Below are positions 15,784 to 24,452 of a stretch of 64,000 nucleotides of DNA, piece by piece; the first letter of the stretch is position 1, and every line of letters begins with the position of its first letter. The position numbers and the translations under genes are program-made. Origin of the DNA: JBFMAI01 sp040755725 (GTDB lineage Bacteria > Planctomycetota > Phycisphaerae > UBA1845 > Fen-1342); assembly GCA_040755725.1 (NCBI GenBank), contig JBFMAI010000020.1, forward strand, positions 1 to 64,000, read 5' to 3'. The notes below the pieces were generated by a model, which did not search any database, was not told where the DNA came from, and saw nothing but the letters and a program-made list of their open reading frames with translations.

Positions 15784-16485
15784 GCCGGTCTTCGTCTTCA
15801 CGAGTAGCTCCAGTTCGTTCAACCGAATGCGCATCGCCTCCGGGGATACCTGGAACGTGTCCGCCAGCGGTCGACAGAAATCCGCCATGACATCTTCGTC
15901 GGTCAGTTCCGCGGCGCCGGCGCGGCCGAGCCGAATCTCAGCGACAGCGACAGTGTTCGGATTCCCGCGCCACTGCTCCCATGCCGCGTACACCAGCTTT
16001 TTGGGCATCAAGAGGTTGGCCGCGAACTGGTCGGCCTGCCACTCGACCGGCCGCTTGTCACTGGAACGGCAGACGTAGGCCGGCTTCGTGAGATCATCGC
16101 CGAAAAGCCGGCCCTGCGATACGTCTTCCAGGTAGTACTTGCGGTGCAGCCGCCAGTGCCCGGCCTCGTGCGCCAGGGTGAAGTGATAGCGGCCGCGCTT
16201 TCGCGGGTTCAGCGCGGGGTCAAGGCTCGTATCGACACCGATCTTCTGCGCGTTCATCCACAGCGCACCGTGCACGTCGCCGAACGGGAAGATCTCGCGC
16301 ATGTTGAGCAGCTCAATCACGAGCTTCAGATGCACTTCGACGATCTCGTCGATCGGCACCGGCGGCGTCGTCACGGCGCCGATCGTCTCGGCGCACTCAG
16401 CGAGGACGAGCTCGGCCTCGCGCTCGATGTGCGGCTTCGGCAGAAATGGAACGTCGTCTCGCGCGACCGCGACGCGTCGGCTCAT
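15769..16485 (-). CDS. ImmA/IrrE-family zinc metallopeptidase
   Basis: A 238-residue protein with the zinc motif HEAGH (in TLAHEAGHWRLH) and the downstream glutamate region EWQADQFAANLLMP that completes the ImmA/IrrE gluzincin-like site. In ICEBs1, ImmA cleaves the XRE-type repressor ImmR; IrrE cleaves DdrO in Deinococcus. The gene starts 3 bases after an XRE repressor gene, the classical partner arrangement. I infer that it cuts that repressor under stress and releases its targets. The last 60 residues are helical. Transcription ends in the terminator that includes its stop codon. No catalytic residue appears to be lost. Confidence 0.85.
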   Translation of the reverse strand: MSRRVAVARDDVPFLPKPHIEREAELVLAECAETIGAVTTPPVPIDEIVEVHLKLVIELLNMREIFPFGDVHGALWMNAQKIGVDTSLDPALNPRKRGRYHFTLAHEAGHWRLHRKYYLEDVSQGRLFGDDLTKPAYVCRSSDKRPVEWQADQFAANLLMPKKLVYAAWEQWRGNPNTVAVAEIRLGRAGAAELTDEDVMADFCRPLADTFQVSPEAMRIRLNELELLVKTKTGTLFG

Positions 16486-16488
16486 GGC

Positions 16489-16851
16489 TTACTGATCCTT
16501 CTCCTTCGTGCGCCGAATCTTCGCGATCAGCTGCTTTAGCTGTTCCGGCGAAAGCCCGCTCGCCTCGCGCAGTAGTTCGGGCATCTGCGTCGGCTGCTGC
16601 TTGATGATCTCGGGTAGATCCTCGGGCATGCGTCCCGCCAATGCACTCCATTCATCCGCATTCTCGCTGAGCAGTTCCGCCATCCGTCTGACGCGCTCGG
16701 CGGTCGGGGGCTTGTCGACCTTGTCCTGCTCGACCTGCGACAAGTACGTCGGGCTCACCCCAACCATCTCGGCGAATTTCCGCAGACTGAATCCCTTTGC
16801 GACCCGACGCTCCCGCAGCACTTGACCGAACGTTTTGCCTTCCTGGCTCAT
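16489..16851 (-). CDS. XRE-family transcriptional regulator
   Basis: A 120-residue protein. Residues 6-65 form a Cro/C1-type helix-turn-helix (LRERRVAKGFSLRKFAEMVGVSP then YLSQVEQDK). The C-terminal half is acidic and helical, a probable dimer or ImmA-recognition part. It is the partner of the ImmA-like peptidase that begins 3 bases downstream. In the known ImmR/ImmA pairs the repressor controls mobile-element or stress genes. The palindrome CACTG-AA-CAGTG at 27852-27863, at the promoter of the restriction operon, is a plausible target; that assignment is inference. The gap upstream (16852-16946) contains no evident promoter. Confidence 0.85.
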   Translation of the reverse strand: MSQEGKTFGQVLRERRVAKGFSLRKFAEMVGVSPTYLSQVEQDKVDKPPTAERVRRMAELLSENADEWSALAGRMPEDLPEIIKQQPTQMPELLREASGLSPEQLKQLIAKIRRTKEKDQ

Positions 16852-16946
16852 TTGCGGTCTCTCGATCTGGCTTCACCTCGAGGCCCCATCATGCTCGTCG
16901 CCCTCGAGTGCTCCGTTTCGCGGCCATTACAGCGATCCTCTCCGGC

Positions 16947-19868
16947 TTAGTAGTACTGCCGGATGTAAGCGTACGCTTTGTCGAACAGCTCCTGGTCCGT
17001 GTGCAGCTTGTACTTGAGCAGGGTGCGCCGCAGCTCCTTCTGCACCAGCCGTTCGCCCTGGCTCGTGTGCTGCCAATCCGGGAAACGCACTTTCTTCACG
17101 ATGTCGTCGATGTCTGTGACGATGCGCTCGACGATGACAGGCGTGTTGGCGCCCTTCGCCTCCCTGAATAGCTCCGTCAGTGCCTCCTTCGCCCGGTCGC
17201 GTTCCTCGACCGGGTCAACTGCCTTCTCGGCCTCCACGACTTCCTTCGCGATTTCGAGCATGGCCTTCAGGAATTCCAAGCTCGTGATGAACCCCTGCTC
17301 GTGACGCTCTTTCACCTTCTCGAGTCGCTCGCCGAGCGCCGTGAACTTGGGGTTGCCGAGGTGCTTCCGGAGCCGCGCGATCAGCTTGATCTCGATCTCG
17401 CGCGCCCTCTTGTCCGGCTCCGCGTCTTTGAGGATCTGCTCCAGAACCTGGGCATCCATCACGAGCGTTTCGACATCGTCGCGCACCGACTCGACGTGCA
17501 CATTCTCGTTGATCAACTCGATCGTCTTCGCCCCGAGCGCGTGCCAGAGCAGCTTCCCGTTGCCGCTCGGCGGCTTTACGGATTCGTAGACCTGCGTCAG
17601 CCAGCGGTAGTCCTTCTCGTACGGGCTGAGCACCGGATCGGGTGAGAGCGCTTCCCAGATCGTGCCGAGGACCGAGTACTCCGCGGCGAACTTGTCGCGC
17701 GTCTCGTTGTTCGGCAGGCATTGCTGCGCTGCCATCAGGCCTTCGTAGCCCCCCATGCTGCGGTCCACGCCGGCGAAGAACGCCAGGCACTTCTGCACTT
17801 GCACTGGCAGGGCCTTCCGAAGCTCGTCGATGTTCGAAACCACCTGCTGTACGGCCTTTTCGTCGAAATCGAGGGCGCGGGCTACGTCGTCGAAAATGCC
17901 GATGTAGTCGACGATCAGCCCGTGCGTCTTTTCCTGACCGAAGGTTCGGTTCGTGCGGCAGATCGCCTGCAGCAGGTTGTGGTCCTTCATCGGTTTGTCG
18001 AGATACATGACCTGCAGGATGGGTGCGTCGAAGCCGGTCAGCAGCTTGCTCGTGACAATGACGTACTTCAGCGGGTCCGCCGGATCGCGGAACCGATCCA
18101 ACAACTTCTCCTCGGCGTCCTTGTCCCGCACATGCTCTTTCCACTCGGGTGGGTCGCCCTGGGCGGACGTCATGACGATGGCGCTGGCATCGGGGCCAGT
18201 CAGCTCGTCCATCACCGCCTTGTAGAGCACGCAGCACTCGCGATCGAAGACCACTACCTGCGCCTTGAAGCCGTTCGGCTCCACCTTGGTCTGAAAGTGA
18301 TTCACGATGTGCGAAACGACGGCGCGAATACGCTCGGGGTTCTTTACCAGCACCGCCATCTTGGCGGCGCGCTTGGCGAGGTCGTCGCGATCCTGCTCGC
18401 TCAGGTCGCCGGTGATCTGCTGGTACGCCTCGTCGATCGCCGCTTTGTCGATCTTCAGCTTCACTTCGGGCGCCTCGAAGTGCAGCGGCAGCGTGGCCTT
18501 ATCGCGGATCGACTCCTGGAACGAGTACCGACTCATGTACCCCTTGGCGTCCTCATCGGCGCCGAAGGCCCAGAAGGTGTTCTTGTCGGCCCGGTTGATG
18601 GGCGTGCCGGTCAGGCCGAAAAGGAACGCGTTCGGCAGTGCCTCACGCATCTTTCGACCCAGATCGCCTTCCTGGGTGCGATGGGCCTCGTCCACCATCA
18701 AGATGATGTTGGACCGCTCGTTCAAACGCCCGCCGGCCTCGCCAAACTTGTGGATCGTGGTGATCAGCACCTTGCGGACATCCTGCGCCAGCAGGGTCTG
18801 CAGCTCCTGCCGCGTGGCGACGCCGACCATGTTCGGTACGTCGGCAGCGTTGAACGTCGCGGTGATCTGCGTGTCCAGGTCGATCCGGTCCACGACGATG
18901 ATCACGGTCGGGTTGCCCAGCCGCGGGTGCATCCGCAGCTTCTGGGCCGCGAAGACCATCAGGAGCGACTTGCCGCTGCCCTGGAAGTGCCAGATCAGGC
19001 CCTTCTTGGGATAGCCCTTGACGACGCGATCGACGATCTGATTCGTCGTGAAGTACTGTTGGTAGCGCCCGATGATCTTGATCCGCCGGTGCTTCTTGTC
19101 CGTGGCGAACAGCGTGAAGTTCTGGAGGATGTCCAGCACCACGTCGGGCTTGAGCATGCTCGTGACTGAGGCCCGGACATGGTGGAGCTGCCCCTCTTCC
19201 TGATTTTCCTCGTCGCGCCAGGGGCCCCACATCTCGATCGGCATCCGGACGGAGCCGTAGCGAAATACCCGACCCTCCGTGGCGAACGAGAAGACGTTCG
19301 GCACGAACATGGCGGGAACCTGCTTTTCATAGATCTCGTTGATCTGGAACGCGCCGTCGAACCACGTCACGGAGCTGCGCGCGGGCGTCTTCGCCTCGCC
19401 GATGACCAGTGGCAGGCCATTGACCAGGAACACCACGTCAAAGCGCTTCTCGACGGCGCCGGCCTGGTACGTCCATTGGTTGCACACCGTCAGGCGATTG
19501 TTGGCGGGGTTGGCAGCGTCGATTAGCCGGATGGAAACGTGCTCGCCGTGTGGGCCGAACGGCATCGTCTTTTCACCGCGGAGCCAGGCGGTGAAGTTCT
19601 CGTTGGCCCGCACGACGCCGTCGGCCTGAACCGAGAGGATGCAGGCGCGCAGGTTGTAGATGACCTCGTCAGCGCGGTCAGGCTGCGCAGCGATCTCGGG
19701 GTTCAGCCGGATCAGAGCCTCCCGCAGCCACGGCTCCACCATGACATCGCCGAGTTGGCGCGGCACTTCTGCGCCCGGCACATACGCCCACGGCGACCCG
19801 GCACTCCCGCGCGCGCTGATGGCGTCGAGGATCATCTGTTCGACGGTGTTGGATTCAGTGAAGCTCAT
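16947..19868 (-). CDS. hsdR: Type I restriction enzyme R subunit
   Basis: A 973-residue motor and nuclease subunit. The RecB-like nuclease lies at about residues 135-180 (FDVVFLVNGLPLVIGEAK, with D...ExK). The superfamily 2 motor follows with Walker A FQGSGKS (about 295), DEAH in MVDEAHRTQEG (about 395), TGTPI, and motif VI ICRTNR. The C-terminal 250 residues form the helical part that docks to the methyltransferase. It should translocate and cut DNA that lacks the host methylation. The ATG at 19868 overlaps the hsdS stop by 4 bases. In the common order hsdR comes first or last; here it is last in the restriction set. All key motifs are present, so the enzyme is probably active. Confidence 0.92.
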   Translation of the reverse strand: MSFTESNTVEQMILDAISARGSAGSPWAYVPGAEVPRQLGDVMVEPWLREALIRLNPEIAAQPDRADEVIYNLRACILSVQADGVVRANENFTAWLRGEKTMPFGPHGEHVSIRLIDAANPANNRLTVCNQWTYQAGAVEKRFDVVFLVNGLPLVIGEAKTPARSSVTWFDGAFQINEIYEKQVPAMFVPNVFSFATEGRVFRYGSVRMPIEMWGPWRDEENQEEGQLHHVRASVTSMLKPDVVLDILQNFTLFATDKKHRRIKIIGRYQQYFTTNQIVDRVVKGYPKKGLIWHFQGSGKSLLMVFAAQKLRMHPRLGNPTVIIVVDRIDLDTQITATFNAADVPNMVGVATRQELQTLLAQDVRKVLITTIHKFGEAGGRLNERSNIILMVDEAHRTQEGDLGRKMREALPNAFLFGLTGTPINRADKNTFWAFGADEDAKGYMSRYSFQESIRDKATLPLHFEAPEVKLKIDKAAIDEAYQQITGDLSEQDRDDLAKRAAKMAVLVKNPERIRAVVSHIVNHFQTKVEPNGFKAQVVVFDRECCVLYKAVMDELTGPDASAIVMTSAQGDPPEWKEHVRDKDAEEKLLDRFRDPADPLKYVIVTSKLLTGFDAPILQVMYLDKPMKDHNLLQAICRTNRTFGQEKTHGLIVDYIGIFDDVARALDFDEKAVQQVVSNIDELRKALPVQVQKCLAFFAGVDRSMGGYEGLMAAQQCLPNNETRDKFAAEYSVLGTIWEALSPDPVLSPYEKDYRWLTQVYESVKPPSGNGKLLWHALGAKTIELINENVHVESVRDDVETLVMDAQVLEQILKDAEPDKRAREIEIKLIARLRKHLGNPKFTALGERLEKVKERHEQGFITSLEFLKAMLEIAKEVVEAEKAVDPVEERDRAKEALTELFREAKGANTPVIVERIVTDIDDIVKKVRFPDWQHTSQGERLVQKELRRTLLKYKLHTDQELFDKAYAYIRQYY

Positions 19869-21097
19869 ACGCGAATACCCATTAGCTCATTGGTGATGGC
19901 GAACTGGAGCGACGTCGCAGACTCTGCCGCGGCCTCTAGCCTCGCGTGACTTTCGAGCCCATGCTGCAGCTCCATAACGAGGGCCTGTTGCGCGGCAAGC
20001 TCCGGCAGGGGGACGAGGAGTGATCGAATGTGATCCTGCGAGATGTTCTTCATAGCACCACCTGTTCCGGACGCGAACGCTTCGATCTGTGCACGTACTT
20101 CGCGCGATTTGAGAACAGCTTCCATGTAAGCCGGGGCAATCGCCTGCTCGTCGAAGTCGAGTTTGAGGGTCTTGTCACAGAGCATCAGTGAGGGGTGGTC
20201 TTCAGGCGCGATGCACACACGTCCGACGAGCTCCTTCGTATTGCACCGTGTAATCAGGAAGTCGCCAGCCTTCACTGACAGTGTTGGGACGAACTCGCTC
20301 CGGTTCAACAGACGCTTGTTCTCTGCCGGGTCAAAACCCCTCGGTCCAACAGCGCTGACCTTCAGGACGCCGCGTTCACCATCACACGCAGGTTCGTTCA
20401 CGCCGACGACACTTTTCCCGGCGGTGATGGCTTTTAGAATCACCTCCAGGCGGACGCGCCGGAACCGTCCATCCAAACATCTGTGCTCACTGAATGCGCT
20501 AACCCAACCAGCGCACGCGCGTGCAGCGTTCAGATAGGACTCGGTGACGTCATCGATGGTCCATAGCATCTCGGCGAGGCGCTGCTGCTGATCTACAACC
20601 GGCAGCTCAAACTCGAAGCTCGCAAGGCTGCTCCAGTTTGTCCGTGGCGAGAGCGATCCGGCGGACGTTCCGACCGCATGCTGAAAGAAGCGCTCCGACA
20701 GGCAGATGAACGGAAGAAGTTCCGGCAATAGTCGGTCGCCCCGAGGGGCAAGCACATAGATATCGCCGGACACGACCGCGTCGAACTCCGCCACGGCCAC
20801 CTTGCGCTGATACGCGCGGCGCTTGCCGAACAGCACCTGCCCCGGTCGGCAGCGGCGGTTGAACGTGACACCGTCCGCAACGTTGCCCCACGTGTGCACG
20901 TGTAATGATCCTGGCTCCAAGTGCTCCAGGCCGATGAAGCGCTCCAGTCCCGCGTCTTTCGGGTCACACGTTTCGTTCAAGTTGTCCACGACGTCGCCGA
21001 ATCGTACCTTCTTCCACCTCGTCCGACTGAAAACAGACGACTTGGCCCAGTCAGCACTGGGCCGAAGCCGATCGAGAATGGTCGTCGCCTTGCTCAT
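19865..21097 (-). CDS. hsdS: Type I restriction specificity subunit S
   Basis: A 410-residue protein with the HsdS plan: two target-recognition domains (about residues 20-170 and 225-370), each followed by a conserved helix. The helices are marked by SPRTNWSSLASFEFELPVVDQQQRLAEML (in outline, the FELP---QQ-RLAE core) and GGAMKNISQDHIRSLLVPLPELAAQQAL (the I--LLVPLPELAAQQ core). The two domains differ, so a bipartite target is expected, but the sequence recognised cannot be read. It overlaps the DUF262 gene stop and the hsdR start by 4 bases each. Only one S subunit is encoded although two HsdM subunits are present. Confidence 0.9.
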   Translation of the reverse strand: MSKATTILDRLRPSADWAKSSVFSRTRWKKVRFGDVVDNLNETCDPKDAGLERFIGLEHLEPGSLHVHTWGNVADGVTFNRRCRPGQVLFGKRRAYQRKVAVAEFDAVVSGDIYVLAPRGDRLLPELLPFICLSERFFQHAVGTSAGSLSPRTNWSSLASFEFELPVVDQQQRLAEMLWTIDDVTESYLNAARACAGWVSAFSEHRCLDGRFRRVRLEVILKAITAGKSVVGVNEPACDGERGVLKVSAVGPRGFDPAENKRLLNRSEFVPTLSVKAGDFLITRCNTKELVGRVCIAPEDHPSLMLCDKTLKLDFDEQAIAPAYMEAVLKSREVRAQIEAFASGTGGAMKNISQDHIRSLLVPLPELAAQQALVMELQHGLESHARLEAAAESATSLQFAITNELMGIRV

Positions 21098-22920
21098 GAT
21101 TCGATCCGCTCCGGCAGAGCGTCGCCGAATGCCTTGACGGTCTCCTCGGAATCGCGGCCGGACATCTGCTTGCCGGTTGCATTCTCGACCAGGTCAAGAA
21201 GAGCGCCGGCCCGTGCACGGAGGAACGCTTCGAAATCGTCCGCCCTCATGAAGGCCGGATCGACCGCGTGGCTGTTCAGGATCGCGTTCATCCGATCGTC
21301 CGCGATCCGATGCCGCTGCTGGATCAAGGCGAGGTATTCGCTGGGCGCGCGGCCGCCGATCGTGCGATTCGTCCGCGCGGTGAGTGGCGCCTTGTTGACG
21401 ATGCTGTTCCAGCGGTCCCTCTCATAGTCGCGGGCTTCGCAGTGCGCCTTCGGGAACAAATGATGGATGTCGACCGCCTCGTCGAAGTAGGTCGTCAGCT
21501 CGATCGGATCGCCGTTTAGAAGATCTTTGCTGCCGTGCTGCATCAGCAGAACCATCAAGCCCTTGTAGGCAGCGCTGTTGCGCGTTTGCAGGCTGAGCAG
21601 ACGGACGGGAGCGAAATTCGAATCTCGTATGGTGCGCGGCTCGTCGGCGCCTCCGCCGATCCAGTTCACGACCTCGACAAGGTCAAACGCGTAGCGTGAA
21701 TCATTCGCGCCGCCGTACATCTCGCCGAACACGCCGCTCCAGTACCAGCGGGCGAGCTTTGCGCGAACCGTGTCGTCTTCGAACCGGTTGTCGAGCACGG
21801 CGCAGATCGCGGCGAGCGGGATCAACTGAGTGGCGTACGCGAGGTTCTTCGTGTCGAAGACCTTCTCGCGTGTGAGGAACCGGGCCGCCTTCACGAGCGC
21901 GGCCTCCAGGCGATCGGCATGCGCGCGATACGCCTTCAGCGTGAGATTGAGCACATCCTTGCGCTTGCAGCTGACCGCCGAGGTGCTTTGCAGGCTCCGC
22001 TCGTAGCTGGCCAAGAGCGTCAGCGACGTGAGGAAGTCTGTCGCTTCGATCTCCTTGATTGGGTCGTGCTGGCGGAGCCGGGCGAGCCGCGCGTTCCAGT
22101 CGTCGCGCAGATTGAAGTCATCCGCGGCGAACGTGGCGGTGAGCAGCTCGAACACCGTCAACGTCACGCCACCGGTGTTGACCTTTTCGAATACCTGACA
22201 GACCGCCTCTTTCGGCGTCTGCTTTTTCATCTCGATTGTCGGAACACGATACTGAAGGAACCGGTGGTAGACCTCAGTTTCGAAGGCGTCGAACTGATCG
22301 AGACGCGCTTCATCCTGGCGGAACGTCCGCTGGTAGGCGCGCCGCCACGCAGCGTACGCCTCCTGATCGAATAGCGCGGCCAAGGGGATCAAGCCGAGTT
22401 CGAACTCGCGTTCCTGGCTGCTTACGTCGAGCAGTACCTGACGGCCGAAGTCCGTCGTAACGCGCCGATCGGGCGGCACTGACACGACTGCGTCCATCCG
22501 GTCGGCGTTCTCATCGAGGCACTTCGCAATGTCGAGGTAGTAGACCCGCTCGATGGGCTCGCCCTTGTCCGTCCTCGTCGGTACAGGCCGTCCGGACTTG
22601 AGCGTCAGGAACAAGGACGTGAGACGTTGCTGACCGTCGAGGATTAGACGCTCGGGACGAGTGCCGCGCGGAATGCTCGCGCCCTCCAGCGGCCGTGGGC
22701 GGAACCGCACTCCGTCGCCGCCGAGCTCCAGCAGCATGACCGCGCCGATCGGGTACGACAGCGATACGCTCGCCAGCAACGAGCGGATGTGGTTGTCGTC
22801 CCACACCCAGCCGCGCTGAAAGTCGGGAAGCTGGACCTTGCCGGTTGAGGCCAGTTCGAGGAGTTCCGACAGATTCGGCTCACCGGTCTCGAAAGTGCAG
22901 TGCGGAGTGCTTGCTGGCAT
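21094..22920 (-). CDS. DUF262/HNH protein, GmrSD-like
   Basis: A 608-residue protein. Residues 20-115 carry the DUF262 (ParB/Srx-like) pattern: QLPDFQRGWVWDD, PIGAVMLLE and RLILDGQQRLTSLF. The DGQQR motif is complete. The C-terminal part has a DUF1524-like HNH pattern (DIHHLFPK, then NSIVNKAPLTARTNR). DUF262 plus DUF1524 is the composition of GmrSD, a type IV enzyme that cuts modified DNA after nucleotide hydrolysis. Here the gene is inserted between hsdM and hsdS with a 4-base overlap to hsdS, so it is co-expressed with a type I system. It may add attack on modified phage DNA, or use the complex in another way. Motifs look intact. Confidence 0.8.
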   Translation of the reverse strand: MPASTPHCTFETGEPNLSELLELASTGKVQLPDFQRGWVWDDNHIRSLLASVSLSYPIGAVMLLELGGDGVRFRPRPLEGASIPRGTRPERLILDGQQRLTSLFLTLKSGRPVPTRTDKGEPIERVYYLDIAKCLDENADRMDAVVSVPPDRRVTTDFGRQVLLDVSSQEREFELGLIPLAALFDQEAYAAWRRAYQRTFRQDEARLDQFDAFETEVYHRFLQYRVPTIEMKKQTPKEAVCQVFEKVNTGGVTLTVFELLTATFAADDFNLRDDWNARLARLRQHDPIKEIEATDFLTSLTLLASYERSLQSTSAVSCKRKDVLNLTLKAYRAHADRLEAALVKAARFLTREKVFDTKNLAYATQLIPLAAICAVLDNRFEDDTVRAKLARWYWSGVFGEMYGGANDSRYAFDLVEVVNWIGGGADEPRTIRDSNFAPVRLLSLQTRNSAAYKGLMVLLMQHGSKDLLNGDPIELTTYFDEAVDIHHLFPKAHCEARDYERDRWNSIVNKAPLTARTNRTIGGRAPSEYLALIQQRHRIADDRMNAILNSHAVDPAFMRADDFEAFLRARAGALLDLVENATGKQMSGRDSEETVKAFGDALPERIES

Positions 22921-22937
22921 CGTCCTGTTCCCTCGCT

Positions 22938-24452
22938 CTACTTGCCTCGTTTCGTCTGCGGTGGTTCGGCCTGCGCCAAAAGCGTCGCAAGCGCGGCGCG
23001 CACTTCGCGAGCGCTTGTGAGCCAGGCGGACAGCGCAGTGGGCAGCGTGCCGCCGTTCTTGCCGACGTCCGATCGAGCACCGTTGGACGCCGGCGCCACG
23101 TAAAGCGGAATGCTCAGATTCGCATCCTTGGCGCGAATATCCTCCAATGGGGCGACACGCGTGAAGCCGCCTTCGTCCTTGAAGGCCTTGTACGCTCCGA
23201 CGATGCGAGCGATGTGCTCGTCAGTGAGGAAGCTCTGGGCGCGCTCGCGCGTGACTTCGTTGACGGCGTTGATGAAGAGGATGCGGCCGCGGCGCAGCTT
23301 CGACTTGCTCGTCCGGCAGATTACAACGCACGCTTCCATCGGCGAGTTGTAGAAGAGGTTCGGGCCGAGGCCGACGACGCATTCGATCAGGTCCGCGTCA
23401 ACAAGCTTGCGCCGCATCTCGGATTCTTCCTGGCGGAACAGCACGCCGTGCGGGAAGAGGATGGCGCAGCGCCCGGTCTTGGGGGACAGGCTGCAGAGGA
23501 TGTGCTGCCAGAAGGCGTAGTCCGCCCGCCCCTGCGGCGGGGTGCCGTAGAGGTTGCGGCCCCACGGGTCAGACGCGAACGCATCGCGGTCCCACTGCTT
23601 GATCGAGTACGGCGGATTCGCGAGCACGACGTCAAACTGCATCAGCCGATCGCCGCGGACCAACTTCGGGTCGGACAGCGTGTCCCCGCGGACGATCTGA
23701 AAGTCCTCGAGCCCGTGCAAGAAGCAATTCATCCGGGCGATCGACGAGGTCATCAGGTTGCGTTCCTGGCCATACAGCCGGACGTTCCGCCATTCCTGCT
23801 TGTTGCGGCGCAGATGGGCGACGCAGGAAAGCAGCATGCCGCCCGAGCCGCAGGTTGGGTCGTAAATCGCATCGCCCGGTTGCGGCTGGAGAATCTCCGT
23901 CATGAGATGCACGACGGTGCGGTTCGTGTAGAACTCCGCAGCCGTGTGACCCGAGTCGTCGGCGAACTTCTTGATCAGGTACTCGTAGCCGTTCCCGAGC
24001 TCATCCTCGGGCAGGTTGGCGACGGTGAGGTCGAGCGACGAGAAGTGCTCGATCAAATCGCGCAGCATCGCATCGGAGAGGCGATCCTTGTTGGTCCACT
24101 GCGCATCGCCGAAGATGCCGAAGAGCTTGTCCGCATTTGCCGTCTCGATGGCTCGCATCGAGGTCTGAAGCGCCGCGCCGACATTTTTCGCCTCTTTGCG
24201 AACCTCGCGCCAGTGGGCGTCCGTCGGAATCTGAAACCGATGTTGCTCGCGACCAGCCGCGTAGCGCTTGTCGCCGCCCGACTCCAGGAGCGCAGCCTGT
24301 GTTTCTTCGTCGAAAACGTCGCAGAGGCGCTTGTAGAACAGCAGGGGGAAGATGAACTGCTTATAGTCGCCAGCGTCGATGGTGCCGCGCAAGAGCGTCG
24401 CGGCGCCCCACAGGTACGACTCCAGTTGCTGTTGCGAAATCCGCGTGCTCAC
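22938..24452 (-). CDS. hsdM: Type I modification methyltransferase subunit M (first paralogue)
   Basis: A 504-residue N6-adenine methyltransferase subunit. The N-terminal helical domain begins QLESYLWGAATLLRG. The catalytic domain has the cofactor loop DPTCGSGGML (about 205) and the gamma-class motif NPPY (about 285). The C-terminal helical tail is present. The GTG at 24452 overlaps the stop of the second hsdM gene (GTGA). Sequence identity with that paralogue is visible throughout, so one arose by duplication or they form a heterodimeric M2 unit. With HsdS it should methylate the host site; with HsdR it makes the restriction complex. Confidence 0.9.
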   Translation of the reverse strand: MSTRISQQQLESYLWGAATLLRGTIDAGDYKQFIFPLLFYKRLCDVFDEETQAALLESGGDKRYAAGREQHRFQIPTDAHWREVRKEAKNVGAALQTSMRAIETANADKLFGIFGDAQWTNKDRLSDAMLRDLIEHFSSLDLTVANLPEDELGNGYEYLIKKFADDSGHTAAEFYTNRTVVHLMTEILQPQPGDAIYDPTCGSGGMLLSCVAHLRRNKQEWRNVRLYGQERNLMTSSIARMNCFLHGLEDFQIVRGDTLSDPKLVRGDRLMQFDVVLANPPYSIKQWDRDAFASDPWGRNLYGTPPQGRADYAFWQHILCSLSPKTGRCAILFPHGVLFRQEESEMRRKLVDADLIECVVGLGPNLFYNSPMEACVVICRTSKSKLRRGRILFINAVNEVTRERAQSFLTDEHIARIVGAYKAFKDEGGFTRVAPLEDIRAKDANLSIPLYVAPASNGARSDVGKNGGTLPTALSAWLTSAREVRAALATLLAQAEPPQTKRGK

